A DNA stretch of 15,908 nucleotides from JAQVOO01 sp964524755 (GTDB lineage: Bacteria; Spirochaetota; Spirochaetia; Sphaerochaetales; Sphaerochaetaceae), in contig CAZGDR010000041.1 in the NCBI GenBank assembly GCA_964524755.1, positions 1 to 15,908 on the forward strand. Reading direction: 5' to 3'. Under the pieces are notes generated by a model. That model was not told where the DNA came from and searched no databases. It saw only the letters and a list, made by a program, of their open reading frames with translations. Shown in pieces: positions 1 through 6,528 of the stretch. Made by a program: the position numbers and the translations under genes. Every line of letters starts with the position of its first letter. Position 1 is the first letter of the stretch.

Positions 1-46
1 TTAGCCCTAAAAGTCAATTTTAGATATGGATTTATGTTATTTGATA

Positions 47-81
47 TTGTGTTGTACCAGAGATGGCCTTATCATTATATA
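47..81 (+). promoter_or_regulatory. Candidate promoter of the sugar ABC operon (weak)
   Basis: TTGTGT (47-52) is followed after 17 bases by TATCAT (70-75), which matches the -10 consensus at five of six positions. An overlapping alternative is TTGTAC (52-57), 18 bases, TATATA (76-81). Neither -35 is good, so an activator may be needed or the true promoter may lie before the window. A small hairpin, TTGCCGT (117-123) with ACGGTAA (131-137), would sit in the leader just before the ribosome binding site. Confidence 0.3.
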
Positions 82-161
82 CATGAGTACGATTTCTACA
101 TTGAAAAGTACTTTGCTTGCCGTTCGTATGACGGTAAATCTATTTTCTAAAGGAGAAGAGC

Positions 162-1259
162 ATGAAAAAATTTGTTGTGTTATCACTTGTCTTATTGCTA
201 ACCATGACAATGGTTTTTGCACAAGGTGTGCAGGAATCAAAGAAGCAGTTTATTGGGCTTGCAATGCCAGAGACGCACGTAGAACGATGGCAGATGGATG
301 GTGCAGCATTGAAGGAAGCTGCTATAGGGTTGGGCTATGATGCCGAAGTTACCTATGGTGATGCTGACCAGACTAAACAAAATGCACAAATCTCTGACTT
401 TATCACCAAGGGTGCTGATTTATTAGTTATTGGTTCTATCAACGAGGGTGTTGGCTCTGCAGTTGCAGATGCTAGTCGTGATGGGGTTGAAGTAATTGCT
501 TATGACCGCCTAATCATGGGCTCTGATCAATATGATTACTACATTACTTTTGATAACTTCAAGGTCGGACAATTTCAGGGACGCGCAATTGTAGAAGCTT
601 TGGACTTACCGAACGCTAAAGCATCCAGTCCTAAATACATTACCTTATTCGCCGGTTCCCCAACTGACAATAATGCTTTTTACTTTTTTGATGGCGCAAT
701 GAGTGAATTAGGCCCATTTGTTGAAAAGGGTGTTTTGAAAATTGTGGGTCCTGCACCTCTTGCCTCTAAAGACACTTCTAACTTTAACAGAATTGCAACT
801 GAGAACTGGAGAGCAGATCTTGCCAAACAGAGAATGGAAAACTTGCTTAATGGCGATGCCAAGAATTATAAGCTTGATGCAGTTCTTGCCCCAAATGACA
901 CCTTAGCACGTGCTATTATTGAAGCGCTATTAACTGATGCCAAGTATATGCGGAATCTTCCTGTGGTTACTGGTCAAGATGGTGAGGTGGCTTCGATCAA
1001 GTTTATTAAAGATGGCAAACAAGCCATGACAGTCTTTAAGGACACCAGAGATTTAGCTAAAGCTGCTATTATACTAGCAGATGCTATTCTGAAAGGTGAA
1101 ACTCCCAATATTCCTGGCGCAAGACTCGATACCACTACCTATAATACTGGTAAAAAGTTTGTTAAATCTTATTTGCTAGAACCTGTTAATGTAACCAAAG
1201 ACAACTATGTAGAAATCATGATTGATAGCGGATACTACAAAGCAGATCAGATTCGCTAA
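162..1259 (+). CDS. chvE: ChvE-type monosaccharide ABC transporter substrate-binding protein
   Basis: Periplasmic sugar-binding protein of the multiple-monosaccharide (CUT2) importer family, 365 aa, close to the roughly 350 aa usual for ChvE. Residues 1-20 form a Sec signal peptide (MKK, hydrophobic core, VFA then QG). There is no lipobox cysteine, so the mature protein should be soluble. Family hallmarks are visible: GLAMPETHVERW near the mature N-terminus, YDRLI around residue 115, TFDNFKVGQ, the hinge-region run GSPTDNNAF, VTGQDGEV, FKDTRDLAK, and the closing YYKADQIR, which closely resembles the end of Agrobacterium ChvE as I remember it. The start is set by AGGAGAAGAG at 151-160, directly before ATG. 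It is the first gene of the importer operon, and a hairpin separates it from the ATPase gene. The exact sugar (glucose, galactose, xylose or arabinose) cannot be read from sequence. A periplasmic chemoreceptor-feeding role, known for ChvE, is possible but unsupported here. Confidence 0.93.
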   Translation: MKKFVVLSLVLLLTMTMVFAQGVQESKKQFIGLAMPETHVERWQMDGAALKEAAIGLGYDAEVTYGDADQTKQNAQISDFITKGADLLVIGSINEGVGSAVADASRDGVEVIAYDRLIMGSDQYDYYITFDNFKVGQFQGRAIVEALDLPNAKASSPKYITLFAGSPTDNNAFYFFDGAMSELGPFVEKGVLKIVGPAPLASKDTSNFNRIATENWRADLAKQRMENLLNGDAKNYKLDAVLAPNDTLARAIIEALLTDAKYMRNLPVVTGQDGEVASIKFIKDGKQAMTVFKDTRDLAKAAIILADAILKGETPNIPGARLDTTTYNTGKKFVKSYLLEPVNVTKDNYVEIMIDSGYYKADQIR

Positions 1260-1284
1260 GAGAATTTAATTTTCGTTGTGTATA

Positions 1285-1319
1285 AACCACCGACAGAATT
1301 TTTATTCTGTCGGATGGTT
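1285..1319 (+). other. Intercistronic hairpin between chvE and mmsA
   Basis: AACCA-CCGACAGAAT (1285-1299), loop TTTT, then ATTCTGTCGG (1304-1313), a bulged A, and TGGTT (1315-1319) give a 15-bp stem with one bulge. No T-run follows (CTATCATC), so it is not a normal terminator. Its place right after the binding-protein gene fits a 3' mRNA-stabilising or partial-attenuation element. Such elements are known in ABC operons, where the binding protein is needed in excess over the membrane parts. The structure is seen directly; the function is inferred. Confidence 0.75.
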
Positions 1320-1339
1320 CTATCATCAGGTGGAGTTGC

Positions 1340-2866
1340 ATGAGTGATCAATATATTCTTGAAGTAAAAAATATAACCAAGGATTTTCCAGGAGTCCGGG
1401 CTTTAGATAATGTAGATTTTAAAGTCCGTAAGGGTGAAATTCATTGTCTGGTTGGGGAAAATGGTGCTGGTAAATCAACATTGATGAATGTTGTCAGTGG
1501 TGTTTTCCCTAAAGGTGACTATGAAGGCCGAGTTATTTTTAAAGGGAAAGAGACAAATTATAAGAGTACTCGGGATAGTGAAAACGACGGATTGTCGATT
1601 ATTCATCAAGAGTTAACGCTTAGTCCTTATTTGTCTATCTATGAAAATATATTTTTAGGTCACATGAAAACCAAGTTTGGTGTTATTGACTGGGACGCTT
1701 GTCTTAGGGACTCTTATCCTTTATTGGAACGAGTGGGGTTAGATGAAGCTCCTCATACTATCGTCAGTAAAATGAGTGTCGGTAAGCAACAATTGGTTGA
1801 GATTGCCCGTGCAATCTCGCGCGATGCCCAACTCATAATCTTTGACGAACCAACTTCTTCATTAAATGATGATGAAAGTCAAAAACTCCTCGATTTATTG
1901 AGAGAGTTTCGTAATGAAGGGATTACCTGCATTATGATTTCACACAAGCTTGATGAAGTATTAGCTGTGGCTGATTCCATAACTATTCTTCGGGATGGAC
2001 TTTCTGTTGTTTCATATGATGTTACTCAGAAGAAAGTTTCGCGCCAACAGATTATTAGAGACATGGTTGGTCGTGAGTTAAAGAATCTATTTCCAAAAAA
2101 AGAACCTAATATTGGCGAAATTGTTTTCGAAGTGAAAAATTGGACGGTGTATCATCCAGACTACCATACTATGAAAATTGTAGACGATGCTTCGTTTCAT
2201 CTTAAAAAAGGTGAGATAGTGGGTTTTTGTGGTCCTATGGGGGCTGGTAGAACTGAGTTAATGATGAGTATTTTCGGGAACTCTTATGGACACGGAGCCC
2301 ATGGAGAAATCTTTCTCAATGGGGAAAAAGTATCATTTAAAAACCCTAAAGATGCTATTGAACAAGGGGTAGGGTATGTTTCTGAAGATCGCAAATCCTT
2401 AGGCCTTATCTTAATTCAGGATGTGAAAACCAATATTTCAAATTCTAGTTTAAGAAGACTATCGAAAAGAGGCTTGATAGATAAGGAACTGATCCGAAAA
2501 AAGGCTGAAGAGTATAAAGATGCATTGCAGATAAGAACTCCATCATTGGAACAATTAGTACGCAATCTATCGGGTGGAAACCAACAAAAGGTGGTTTTAA
2601 GCCGCTGTTTATTGGCTGATCCTGAAATATTTATTGTGGATGAACCAACCCGTGGAATTGATGTTGGAGCTAAATTTGAAATCTATAGCATTCTGAACGA
2701 TATGGTAAAGCAGGGAAAGAGTGTTATTGTTATTTCATCAGAATTAGCAGAAGCAATTAGTATGTCAGATAGAATATATGTTATGAACGAGGGGAAGATA
2801 AAAGGGGTTTTAAACCGTGATGAAGCTACCCAAGAAGGTATCATGCATATGGCTTTGGTTGATTAG
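1340..2866 (+). CDS. mmsA: Sugar ABC transporter ATP-binding protein (MmsA/GguA/XylG type)
   Basis: Cytoplasmic double-ABC ATPase of 508 aa that powers the CUT2 sugar importer; the family is usually about 500 aa. The first nucleotide-binding domain has Walker A GENGAGKST at residues 39-47, a degenerate signature MSVGKQQ, and Walker B LIIFDEPTSS. The second has GPMGAGRT at about 298-305, in which the usual lysine is arginine, then signature LSGGNQQ and Walker B FIVDEPTRGID. The weak first signature and the arginine in the second P-loop are normal for this family, where the two sites are functionally unequal. The start codon follows AGGTGGAG at 1328-1335. The gene lies 80 nt after chvE, across the hairpin, and 9 nt before the permease gene. 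MglA and XylG are close alternatives, but the ChvE-like partner favours MmsA/GguA. Confidence 0.93.
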   Translation: MSDQYILEVKNITKDFPGVRALDNVDFKVRKGEIHCLVGENGAGKSTLMNVVSGVFPKGDYEGRVIFKGKETNYKSTRDSENDGLSIIHQELTLSPYLSIYENIFLGHMKTKFGVIDWDACLRDSYPLLERVGLDEAPHTIVSKMSVGKQQLVEIARAISRDAQLIIFDEPTSSLNDDESQKLLDLLREFRNEGITCIMISHKLDEVLAVADSITILRDGLSVVSYDVTQKKVSRQQIIRDMVGRELKNLFPKKEPNIGEIVFEVKNWTVYHPDYHTMKIVDDASFHLKKGEIVGFCGPMGAGRTELMMSIFGNSYGHGAHGEIFLNGEKVSFKNPKDAIEQGVGYVSEDRKSLGLILIQDVKTNISNSSLRRLSKRGLIDKELIRKKAEEYKDALQIRTPSLEQLVRNLSGGNQQKVVLSRCLLADPEIFIVDEPTRGIDVGAKFEIYSILNDMVKQGKSVIVISSELAEAISMSDRIYVMNEGKIKGVLNRDEATQEGIMHMALVD

Positions 2867-2875
2867 GAGGGATTC

Positions 2876-4069
2876 ATGGCAAACGGTGTACAAATAGAGC
2901 AAATTTCTTTCTTCGATTTAATCAAGCAAAACATGCGTAAGCTATCCATGTTTATTATGCTTGGACTTATTCTTATTGTTTTTGCTGTCCTAACGAATGG
3001 GGTGAATCTTACTCCAAGAAATATTACTAATATTTTCATTCAAAATAGTTATATTTTAATATTAGCAATAGGGATGGTATTGGTAATTATTATTGGAAAT
3101 ATCGACCTCTCAGTAGGATCCGTAGTGGCATTCTCGGGTGCAATTAGTGCCATGCTGTATAACACTGGGATGGGCTTAATTCCAACTCTAATTCTCTCTT
3201 TAATAATTGGTGGAATTATTGGAACGTTCCAAGCTTTCTGGATTGCGTACATGCACATTCCTGCTTTTATAACAACTTTAGCTGGGATGCTTCTTTTCCG
3301 AGGACTGACCTATATCATTACCAATGTAAGTCCAATTTCATTAATTGATGATGGTTTTAAACAGATAGCTTCGGGTTCTTTAAATATTAAAGGATTTAAA
3401 TTCGGTACTTACGATGGGTTGTCTTTGTTAGTGATGCTGATTGCGATTGTATTGTTAATTTGGTTTACTTTTAGAGAACGTAATCGTAAGATTGAAAATG
3501 GCTTTACAGTTTTAGCTATGCGCTTTTCAATTTATAAAATAGTAGGTCTTTCAGCCCTGATATTCTTCCTCTTTACTAGATTTGCTGCATACAGGGGTAT
3601 TCCTACCGTAGTTCTGGTACTTTTTGTTGTAACTGTCGTATTTATATTCATTACCAATAATACTGTTATTGGACGCTATATTTATGCAGTTGGTGGTAAT
3701 GCTAAGTCAGCAAAACTCTCGGGAATCAACTCAGAACAAGTTGTTTTTATTACCCACGTCATCATGGGTGTTTTGTGTGGGTTATCAGGATTAGTGTTTA
3801 CGGCTTATATGAACTCTGCCTTACCACAAGCGGGTAACGGGTTTGAACTTGATGCGATTGCATCTTGTTTCATTGGTGGGGCAGCTGCCTCGGGTGGTAT
3901 TGGTACCATTATTGGAGCTATTACCGGTGGTTTAGTCATGGGTGTCATTAACAATGGTATGTCACTTATGAATATTGGTGCTGACTGGCAGTATGTAGTA
4001 AAAGCATCAATCCTACTATTAGCAGTCTTCTACGATATTTGGAGTCGCAGAAGATCAGGATTAGGTTGA
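2876..4069 (+). CDS. mmsB: Sugar ABC transporter permease (MmsB/GguB/XylH type)
   Basis: Inner-membrane permease subunit of the importer, 397 aa. The length matches the long XylH/MmsB branch rather than the roughly 330-aa RbsC/MglC branch. About nine or ten hydrophobic segments are visible, the first around residues 23-45 after a short cytoplasmic N-terminus. NIDLSVGSVVAFSG and the GGNAKSAKLSGI loop (residues 273-284) are typical of the BPD_transp_2 family; the second is the cytoplasmic loop that contacts the ATPase. A polar stretch FRERNRKIENG near the middle separates the two halves, as in XylH. AGGAGG at 2865-2870 overlaps the stop codon of mmsA and sets the start, which suggests translational coupling. 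The stop codon is immediately followed, with no spacer, by the last codon of the opposing DUF1015 gene. Confidence 0.93.
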   Translation: MANGVQIEQISFFDLIKQNMRKLSMFIMLGLILIVFAVLTNGVNLTPRNITNIFIQNSYILILAIGMVLVIIIGNIDLSVGSVVAFSGAISAMLYNTGMGLIPTLILSLIIGGIIGTFQAFWIAYMHIPAFITTLAGMLLFRGLTYIITNVSPISLIDDGFKQIASGSLNIKGFKFGTYDGLSLLVMLIAIVLLIWFTFRERNRKIENGFTVLAMRFSIYKIVGLSALIFFLFTRFAAYRGIPTVVLVLFVVTVVFIFITNNTVIGRYIYAVGGNAKSAKLSGINSEQVVFITHVIMGVLCGLSGLVFTAYMNSALPQAGNGFELDAIASCFIGGAAASGGIGTIIGAITGGLVMGVINNGMSLMNIGADWQYVVKASILLLAVFYDIWSRRRSGLG

Positions 4070-5392
4070 TTAGGTAGTAATGCGTCGAGCTTCCATGTAA
4101 AAACGTTTTTCTTGGGCGTCTCCCAAGGAGAACGTTTTTCTAGGGAGTGCTCCATCAGCAATAATCGTGGAGAAAAAAGATTTCTTATCGATGGCGGGGA
4201 GAAAAAGGCCAATATTACCTTGTTTTAACCCCAAAGCCTTGGTGACGGATGTTCCATGTATATAATCAACCTGAATACCAGTTTCTGCTTCCAGAAGTTC
4301 ATCAATGACAGCTTGTAACGTACCGGCTGGAATTGAAGAAACTGGATGAGTGATTGAAATTACCTTTAAACCGTCACTATCAACATATCCAAAGCGTTGT
4401 AACCCTTCTTGATTTTCAATGGCCGTAATTATAGCGGGAATTGAATCGGCTTGTTCAATAGTATAAGAGTTGCAATGTTTAGAGAGTTCTTCTAGGAATG
4501 TGGTGCGTGAACAATTAAAGAGAACTCTGTGGATAGGGGTAAAGACAAGTCCAGGATCAAAGATATTCTCTAATTCTACCATGGCGTAACGTGCAGGATG
4601 GGTCGCTTGTTCCTCTTTGGTTAATGTACCTTTTAAATCTTCCCAGCAAGATTTCGCAGTTGCTAAAGAGTGGTTCCCATCTCCCATAGCAAACATCAGA
4701 GGATTTTGTGGGTTTAATGATTCGAAGATTGCTTCAAAGGCACTCGCCAGTTCCTGCAACAATGAGTCACCCGCAACTCTATAGGCTTGTATATGCCCTC
4801 CATTCTCCATCAAGTCAGTATTATATACTTGTTCAAGCGTATCCAATCTTTCAATCAAGGGCTCGATGACAGAGCGTCTCTCATCATTAATAAGGACGAG
4901 GATGTGGGGCAATTCTAATTCTGCTTTTTTGCGAATTTCTTTGCGGGGTGGAATACGACTCAAAATAGTTCCTTCCGTCGCTCTGATGGGTGTTTTTGAA
5001 TCAATACGATAATCATAATACTCAAGATCAAGAGCCACAATGAGTCCCCATCGACCTGGACCTTGCCCCGTATTACGATGTAATAGAAAGAAGTTCTCTG
5101 AATATTCGGTGAACAAATGGTGATGAAGATAGTTTTGCATCGTGGAGTTGATGTTAGCAATACGTTTCTCTGGGTTGTCTTCGTCTAGATAGGCTTCAGG
5201 ATATACTAAATGTAACGTCGAGGGAGCATCCCCCACAAAAGCCTCGACTCGTTCCCAATATTCAGGTTCAGAAGTATATTGATCACATGCTACAACGGAC
5301 CATTTAGTGAGATCTGTCCCTGGCTTGGGTATAAGAATATCAGGGGTGTTTATACCAAGAGCATTCATTCGTTCAATCGCTTTCACCATCAT
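4070..5392 (-). CDS. DUF1015 family protein of unknown function
   Basis: Soluble protein of 440 aa with no signal peptide or membrane segment, recognised as DUF1015 (COG4198). Typical elements are WSVVACDQYTSEPEYW near residues 32-47, STLHLVYPEAYL, GRWGLIVALDLEYYDY, ILVLINDERRSVIEPL, and the very characteristic FAMGDGNHSLATAKSCWE, which resembles the GDGHHR-like signature of related proteins. The C-terminus ends with RKTFSLGDAQEKRFYMEARR. To my knowledge no biochemical activity is established for the family. The conserved D-G-N-H run suggests a metal or ligand site, but that is inference. Two ATG codons are adjacent (5392-5390 and 5389-5387). AAGGA at 5400-5396 is better spaced for the second, so the protein may be 439 aa. 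It is transcribed towards the permease gene, and the sugar operon's terminator lies within its last 70 bases. Confidence 0.88.
   Translation of the reverse strand: MMVKAIERMNALGINTPDILIPKPGTDLTKWSVVACDQYTSEPEYWERVEAFVGDAPSTLHLVYPEAYLDEDNPEKRIANINSTMQNYLHHHLFTEYSENFFLLHRNTGQGPGRWGLIVALDLEYYDYRIDSKTPIRATEGTILSRIPPRKEIRKKAELELPHILVLINDERRSVIEPLIERLDTLEQVYNTDLMENGGHIQAYRVAGDSLLQELASAFEAIFESLNPQNPLMFAMGDGNHSLATAKSCWEDLKGTLTKEEQATHPARYAMVELENIFDPGLVFTPIHRVLFNCSRTTFLEELSKHCNSYTIEQADSIPAIITAIENQEGLQRFGYVDSDGLKVISITHPVSSIPAGTLQAVIDELLEAETGIQVDYIHGTSVTKALGLKQGNIGLFLPAIDKKSFFSTIIADGALPRKTFSLGDAQEKRFYMEARRITT
4099..4139 (+). terminator. Probable terminator of the sugar operon, inside the opposing DUF1015 gene
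   Basis: In the plus-strand RNA, AAAAACG-TTTTT-CTTGGG (4099-4116), loop CGTCT (4117-4121) and CCCAAG-GAGAA-CGTTTTT (4122-4139) form an 18-bp stem. It has two G-U pairs (4108/4130 and 4110/4128) and ends in five T. It lies 30 nt after the permease stop codon. In the minus-strand RNA the two wobbles become A-C mismatches, so the hairpin is weaker there, although a T-run also follows it on that strand. No other terminator lies between these convergent genes. Confidence 0.68.
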
Positions 5393-5412
5393 CTTTCCTT
5401 CTATCTTGTGGG

Positions 5413-5441
5413 ATCATACAATATTGTCTAACTAAACAATA
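5413..5441 (-). promoter_or_regulatory. Candidate DUF1015 promoter with overlapping inverted repeats
   Basis: On the minus strand TTGTTT (5439-5434) is separated by 15 bases from TATGAT (5418-5413), about 20 nt before the start codons. The spacer is short. The same stretch has a perfect palindrome ACAATATTGT (5418-5427) and a further half-site ACAATA (5436-5441) that forms an inverted repeat with TATTGT at 5422-5427. This could be an operator overlapping a promoter. AT-richness makes chance matches likely. Confidence 0.35.
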
Positions 5442-5569
5442 CATATAGACCCCTCTTTGGCTAGAGAAAAATTAATATCGTATGATAATTTCTTATATTT
5501 CATATCTAATACTACTAATTTAAAACCAAAATCCAACAATTTTGCAAGACCTAGAGCATCATATACCAT
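5432..5569 (-). CDS. Possible small ORF upstream of the DUF1015 gene (45 aa)
   Basis: An open frame from ATG at 5569-5567 to TAG at 5434-5432 encodes MVYDALGLAKLLDFGFKL followed by a mix of charged and hydrophobic residues, ending KEGSICIV. The frame stays open upstream of the ATG for about 16 more codons, to a TAA, without another normal start codon. It has no recognised domain. It points the same way as the DUF1015 gene and ends 39 nt before it, so it could be cotranscribed. Only a weak purine run (AGAGAG) precedes the ATG. The composition looks protein-like, so it may be a small real gene or the eroded end of one, but chance is a serious alternative in such AT-rich DNA. Confidence 0.28.
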   Translation of the reverse strand: MVYDALGLAKLLDFGFKLVVLDMKYKKLSYDINFSLAKEGSICIV

Positions 5570-5599
5570 GGTATTCTCTCTGTATTCATCGTATATAAT
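5563..5599 (+). promoter_or_regulatory. 12-bp palindrome placed upstream of a perfect -10 box
   Basis: ATACCATGGTAT (5563-5574) is a perfect 12-bp palindrome. A perfect TATAAT lies at 5594-5599, which puts the palindrome at about the -35 position of a plus-strand promoter. No good -35 hexamer is present, so a bound activator or repressor could act there. A transcript from here would enter the membrane-protein gene at 5734 with a leader of about 125 nt. The palindrome also contains the ATG of the minus-strand small ORF. Elsewhere in 5393-5733 I see no gene or RNA structure beyond a weak AGGGA/TCCCT hairpin at 5641-5654. Confidence 0.25.
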
Positions 5600-5697
5600 G
5601 GTGTTTGTCCTCTCTTTTTAGATATATCGTTAAAATATAAAGGGAAAACTCCCTATAAAAATCTTCTTGGATAATTCTGAGTAGCTCTATTCGTCTA

Positions 5698-5726
5698 CTG
5701 ACCAGAAAAGGTCTCTATGGTATACT
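5698..5726 (+). promoter_or_regulatory. Extended -10 promoter directly before the membrane-protein gene
   Basis: CTGACC (5698-5703), a 17-base spacer ending in the extended -10 motif TGG (5718-5720), then TATACT (5721-5726). The expected start point, 6-8 bases after the -10 box, is 5733-5735, essentially on the ATG at 5734. This implies a leaderless mRNA for the following gene. Confidence 0.6.
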
Positions 5727-5733
5727 ACTCAGT

Positions 5734-6078
5734 ATGTTACGCATGCGTCGTATAGTAGCCTTCAGTGGGAGGGTACATAATTATATTCTATTACTCTCAA
5801 TTTTTAGTTTAGCTCTGTTCTATACGCAACTTTGGTGGGACGTAGAGGCAGATTTTTTACATGTAGTTACAACTGGAGCAATATTTTTAACTGAAGTTGG
5901 GCTCGGTTATGCAGTGTTTATAGTACTGTTATCTCTTATATTATGGGTTTTCGATAAAATATTCCCGTGGGGTGAGATCATTAAAACTTTAGTTCGAGTG
6001 AGTTTCTTTGCCCTAGCATTACTATCGATTAACTTATTCACCACCCTCACGCAAACTGGTATAGTCTTACATCTATAG
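5734..6078 (+). CDS. Small membrane protein of unknown function
   Basis: 114-aa protein with no recognised family. A basic N-terminus (MLRMRRIVAFSGRVHN) is followed by hydrophobic segments at about residues 17-34, 45-72 (possibly two passes with a short turn) and 84-108, so it should be an inner-membrane protein with three or four helices. No Shine-Dalgarno sequence precedes ATG 5734 or the in-frame ATG at 5743, and no other usable start occurs before about residue 60. Together with the promoter position this supports a leaderless start. The gene is 14 nt upstream of aroH and probably cotranscribed with it. No functional link to chorismate metabolism is evident. Confidence 0.65.
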   Translation: MLRMRRIVAFSGRVHNYILLLSIFSLALFYTQLWWDVEADFLHVVTTGAIFLTEVGLGYAVFIVLLSLILWVFDKIFPWGEIIKTLVRVSFFALALLSINLFTTLTQTGIVLHL

Positions 6079-6092
6079 AAAGGGAGATAGCT

Positions 6093-6464
6093 ATGAACCC
6101 AAAACTCATCGCCATTCGCGGTGCAATCCAAGTTACAGAAGATACTCGTGAAGCTATTATTAAAGCAGTGTTAGAATTGTATGATACTATCTGTGAAACT
6201 AACGCTTTACAGGAAGAGCATATGGTATCACTTATGTTCTCGGTAACTTTCGATCTGCAGAGTCTAAATCCAGCGACAGCACTCCGTTCGCGTAACGCCT
6301 CGTTCAATGTACCGCTGTTTTGTATGCAGGAACCTACGATTACAGGAATGCTTCCGCGTACTATCCGCCTAATGGTGAACTATTATGGTAATGAAGAGCA
6401 AAAGCCAACCCATATTTACTTGCATGGTGCGGCCAGATTACGTCCAGATCTTTCAGCTTTATAA
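6093..6464 (+). CDS. aroH: Chorismate mutase, AroH class
   Basis: Cytoplasmic enzyme of 123 aa that converts chorismate to prephenate for phenylalanine and tyrosine synthesis. It matches the Bacillus subtilis AroH fold, a trimeric pseudo-alpha/beta-barrel unlike the helical AroQ class. Compared with the B. subtilis enzyme from memory, the active-site residues line up: R9 in IRGA (Arg7), R65 (Arg63), C77 and E80 in CMQE (Cys75, Glu78), R92 in TIR (Arg90), and Y109 in IYLHGA (Tyr108), with LRPDL near the end. AAGGGAGAT just before ATG sets the start. It follows the small membrane protein by 14 nt. No other aromatic-amino-acid gene is nearby, so it stands apart from its pathway. Confidence 0.9.
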   Translation: MNPKLIAIRGAIQVTEDTREAIIKAVLELYDTICETNALQEEHMVSLMFSVTFDLQSLNPATALRSRNASFNVPLFCMQEPTITGMLPRTIRLMVNYYGNEEQKPTHIYLHGAARLRPDLSAL

Positions 6465-6475
6465 ATTTATCTTTC

Positions 6476-6503
6476 TTGACATATTTTAGTAGACATGTAT
6501 TAT
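6476..6503 (+). promoter_or_regulatory. Sigma-70 promoter of the exported helical-repeat gene
   Basis: A consensus -35 TTGACA (6476-6481), 16 bases, then TATTAT (6498-6503). Transcription would begin near 6510, giving a leader of about 19 nt with AAGGAG (6517-6522) before ATG 6529. It starts only 12 nt after the aroH stop, and I see no terminator between them. Confidence 0.72.
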
Positions 6504-6528
6504 AAAACATCTAATGAAGGAGTCAACT

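Noticed and set aside
7..23. CTAAAA-GTCAA-TTTTAG inverted repeat at the window start as a terminator
   Set aside because: Only six A-T-rich pairs with no T-run; too weak to call.
26..340. Open frame on the plus strand across the chvE start
   Set aside because: It overlaps the well-supported signal peptide and N-terminus of chvE in another frame and has no ribosome binding site or recognisable domain.
2231..2254. Arginine in place of lysine in the second P-loop of MmsA as a defect
   Set aside because: A degenerate second nucleotide-binding site is normal in double-ABC sugar ATPases of this family.
5393..5733. Riboswitch or small RNA in the large intergenic gap
   Set aside because: Only short, weak hairpins are present and no known riboswitch core is recognisable.
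6514..6528. Upstream ATG as start of the exported repeat protein
   Set aside because: The Shine-Dalgarno AAGGAG overlaps this ATG and is correctly spaced for the ATG at 6529, which also gives a proper signal peptide.
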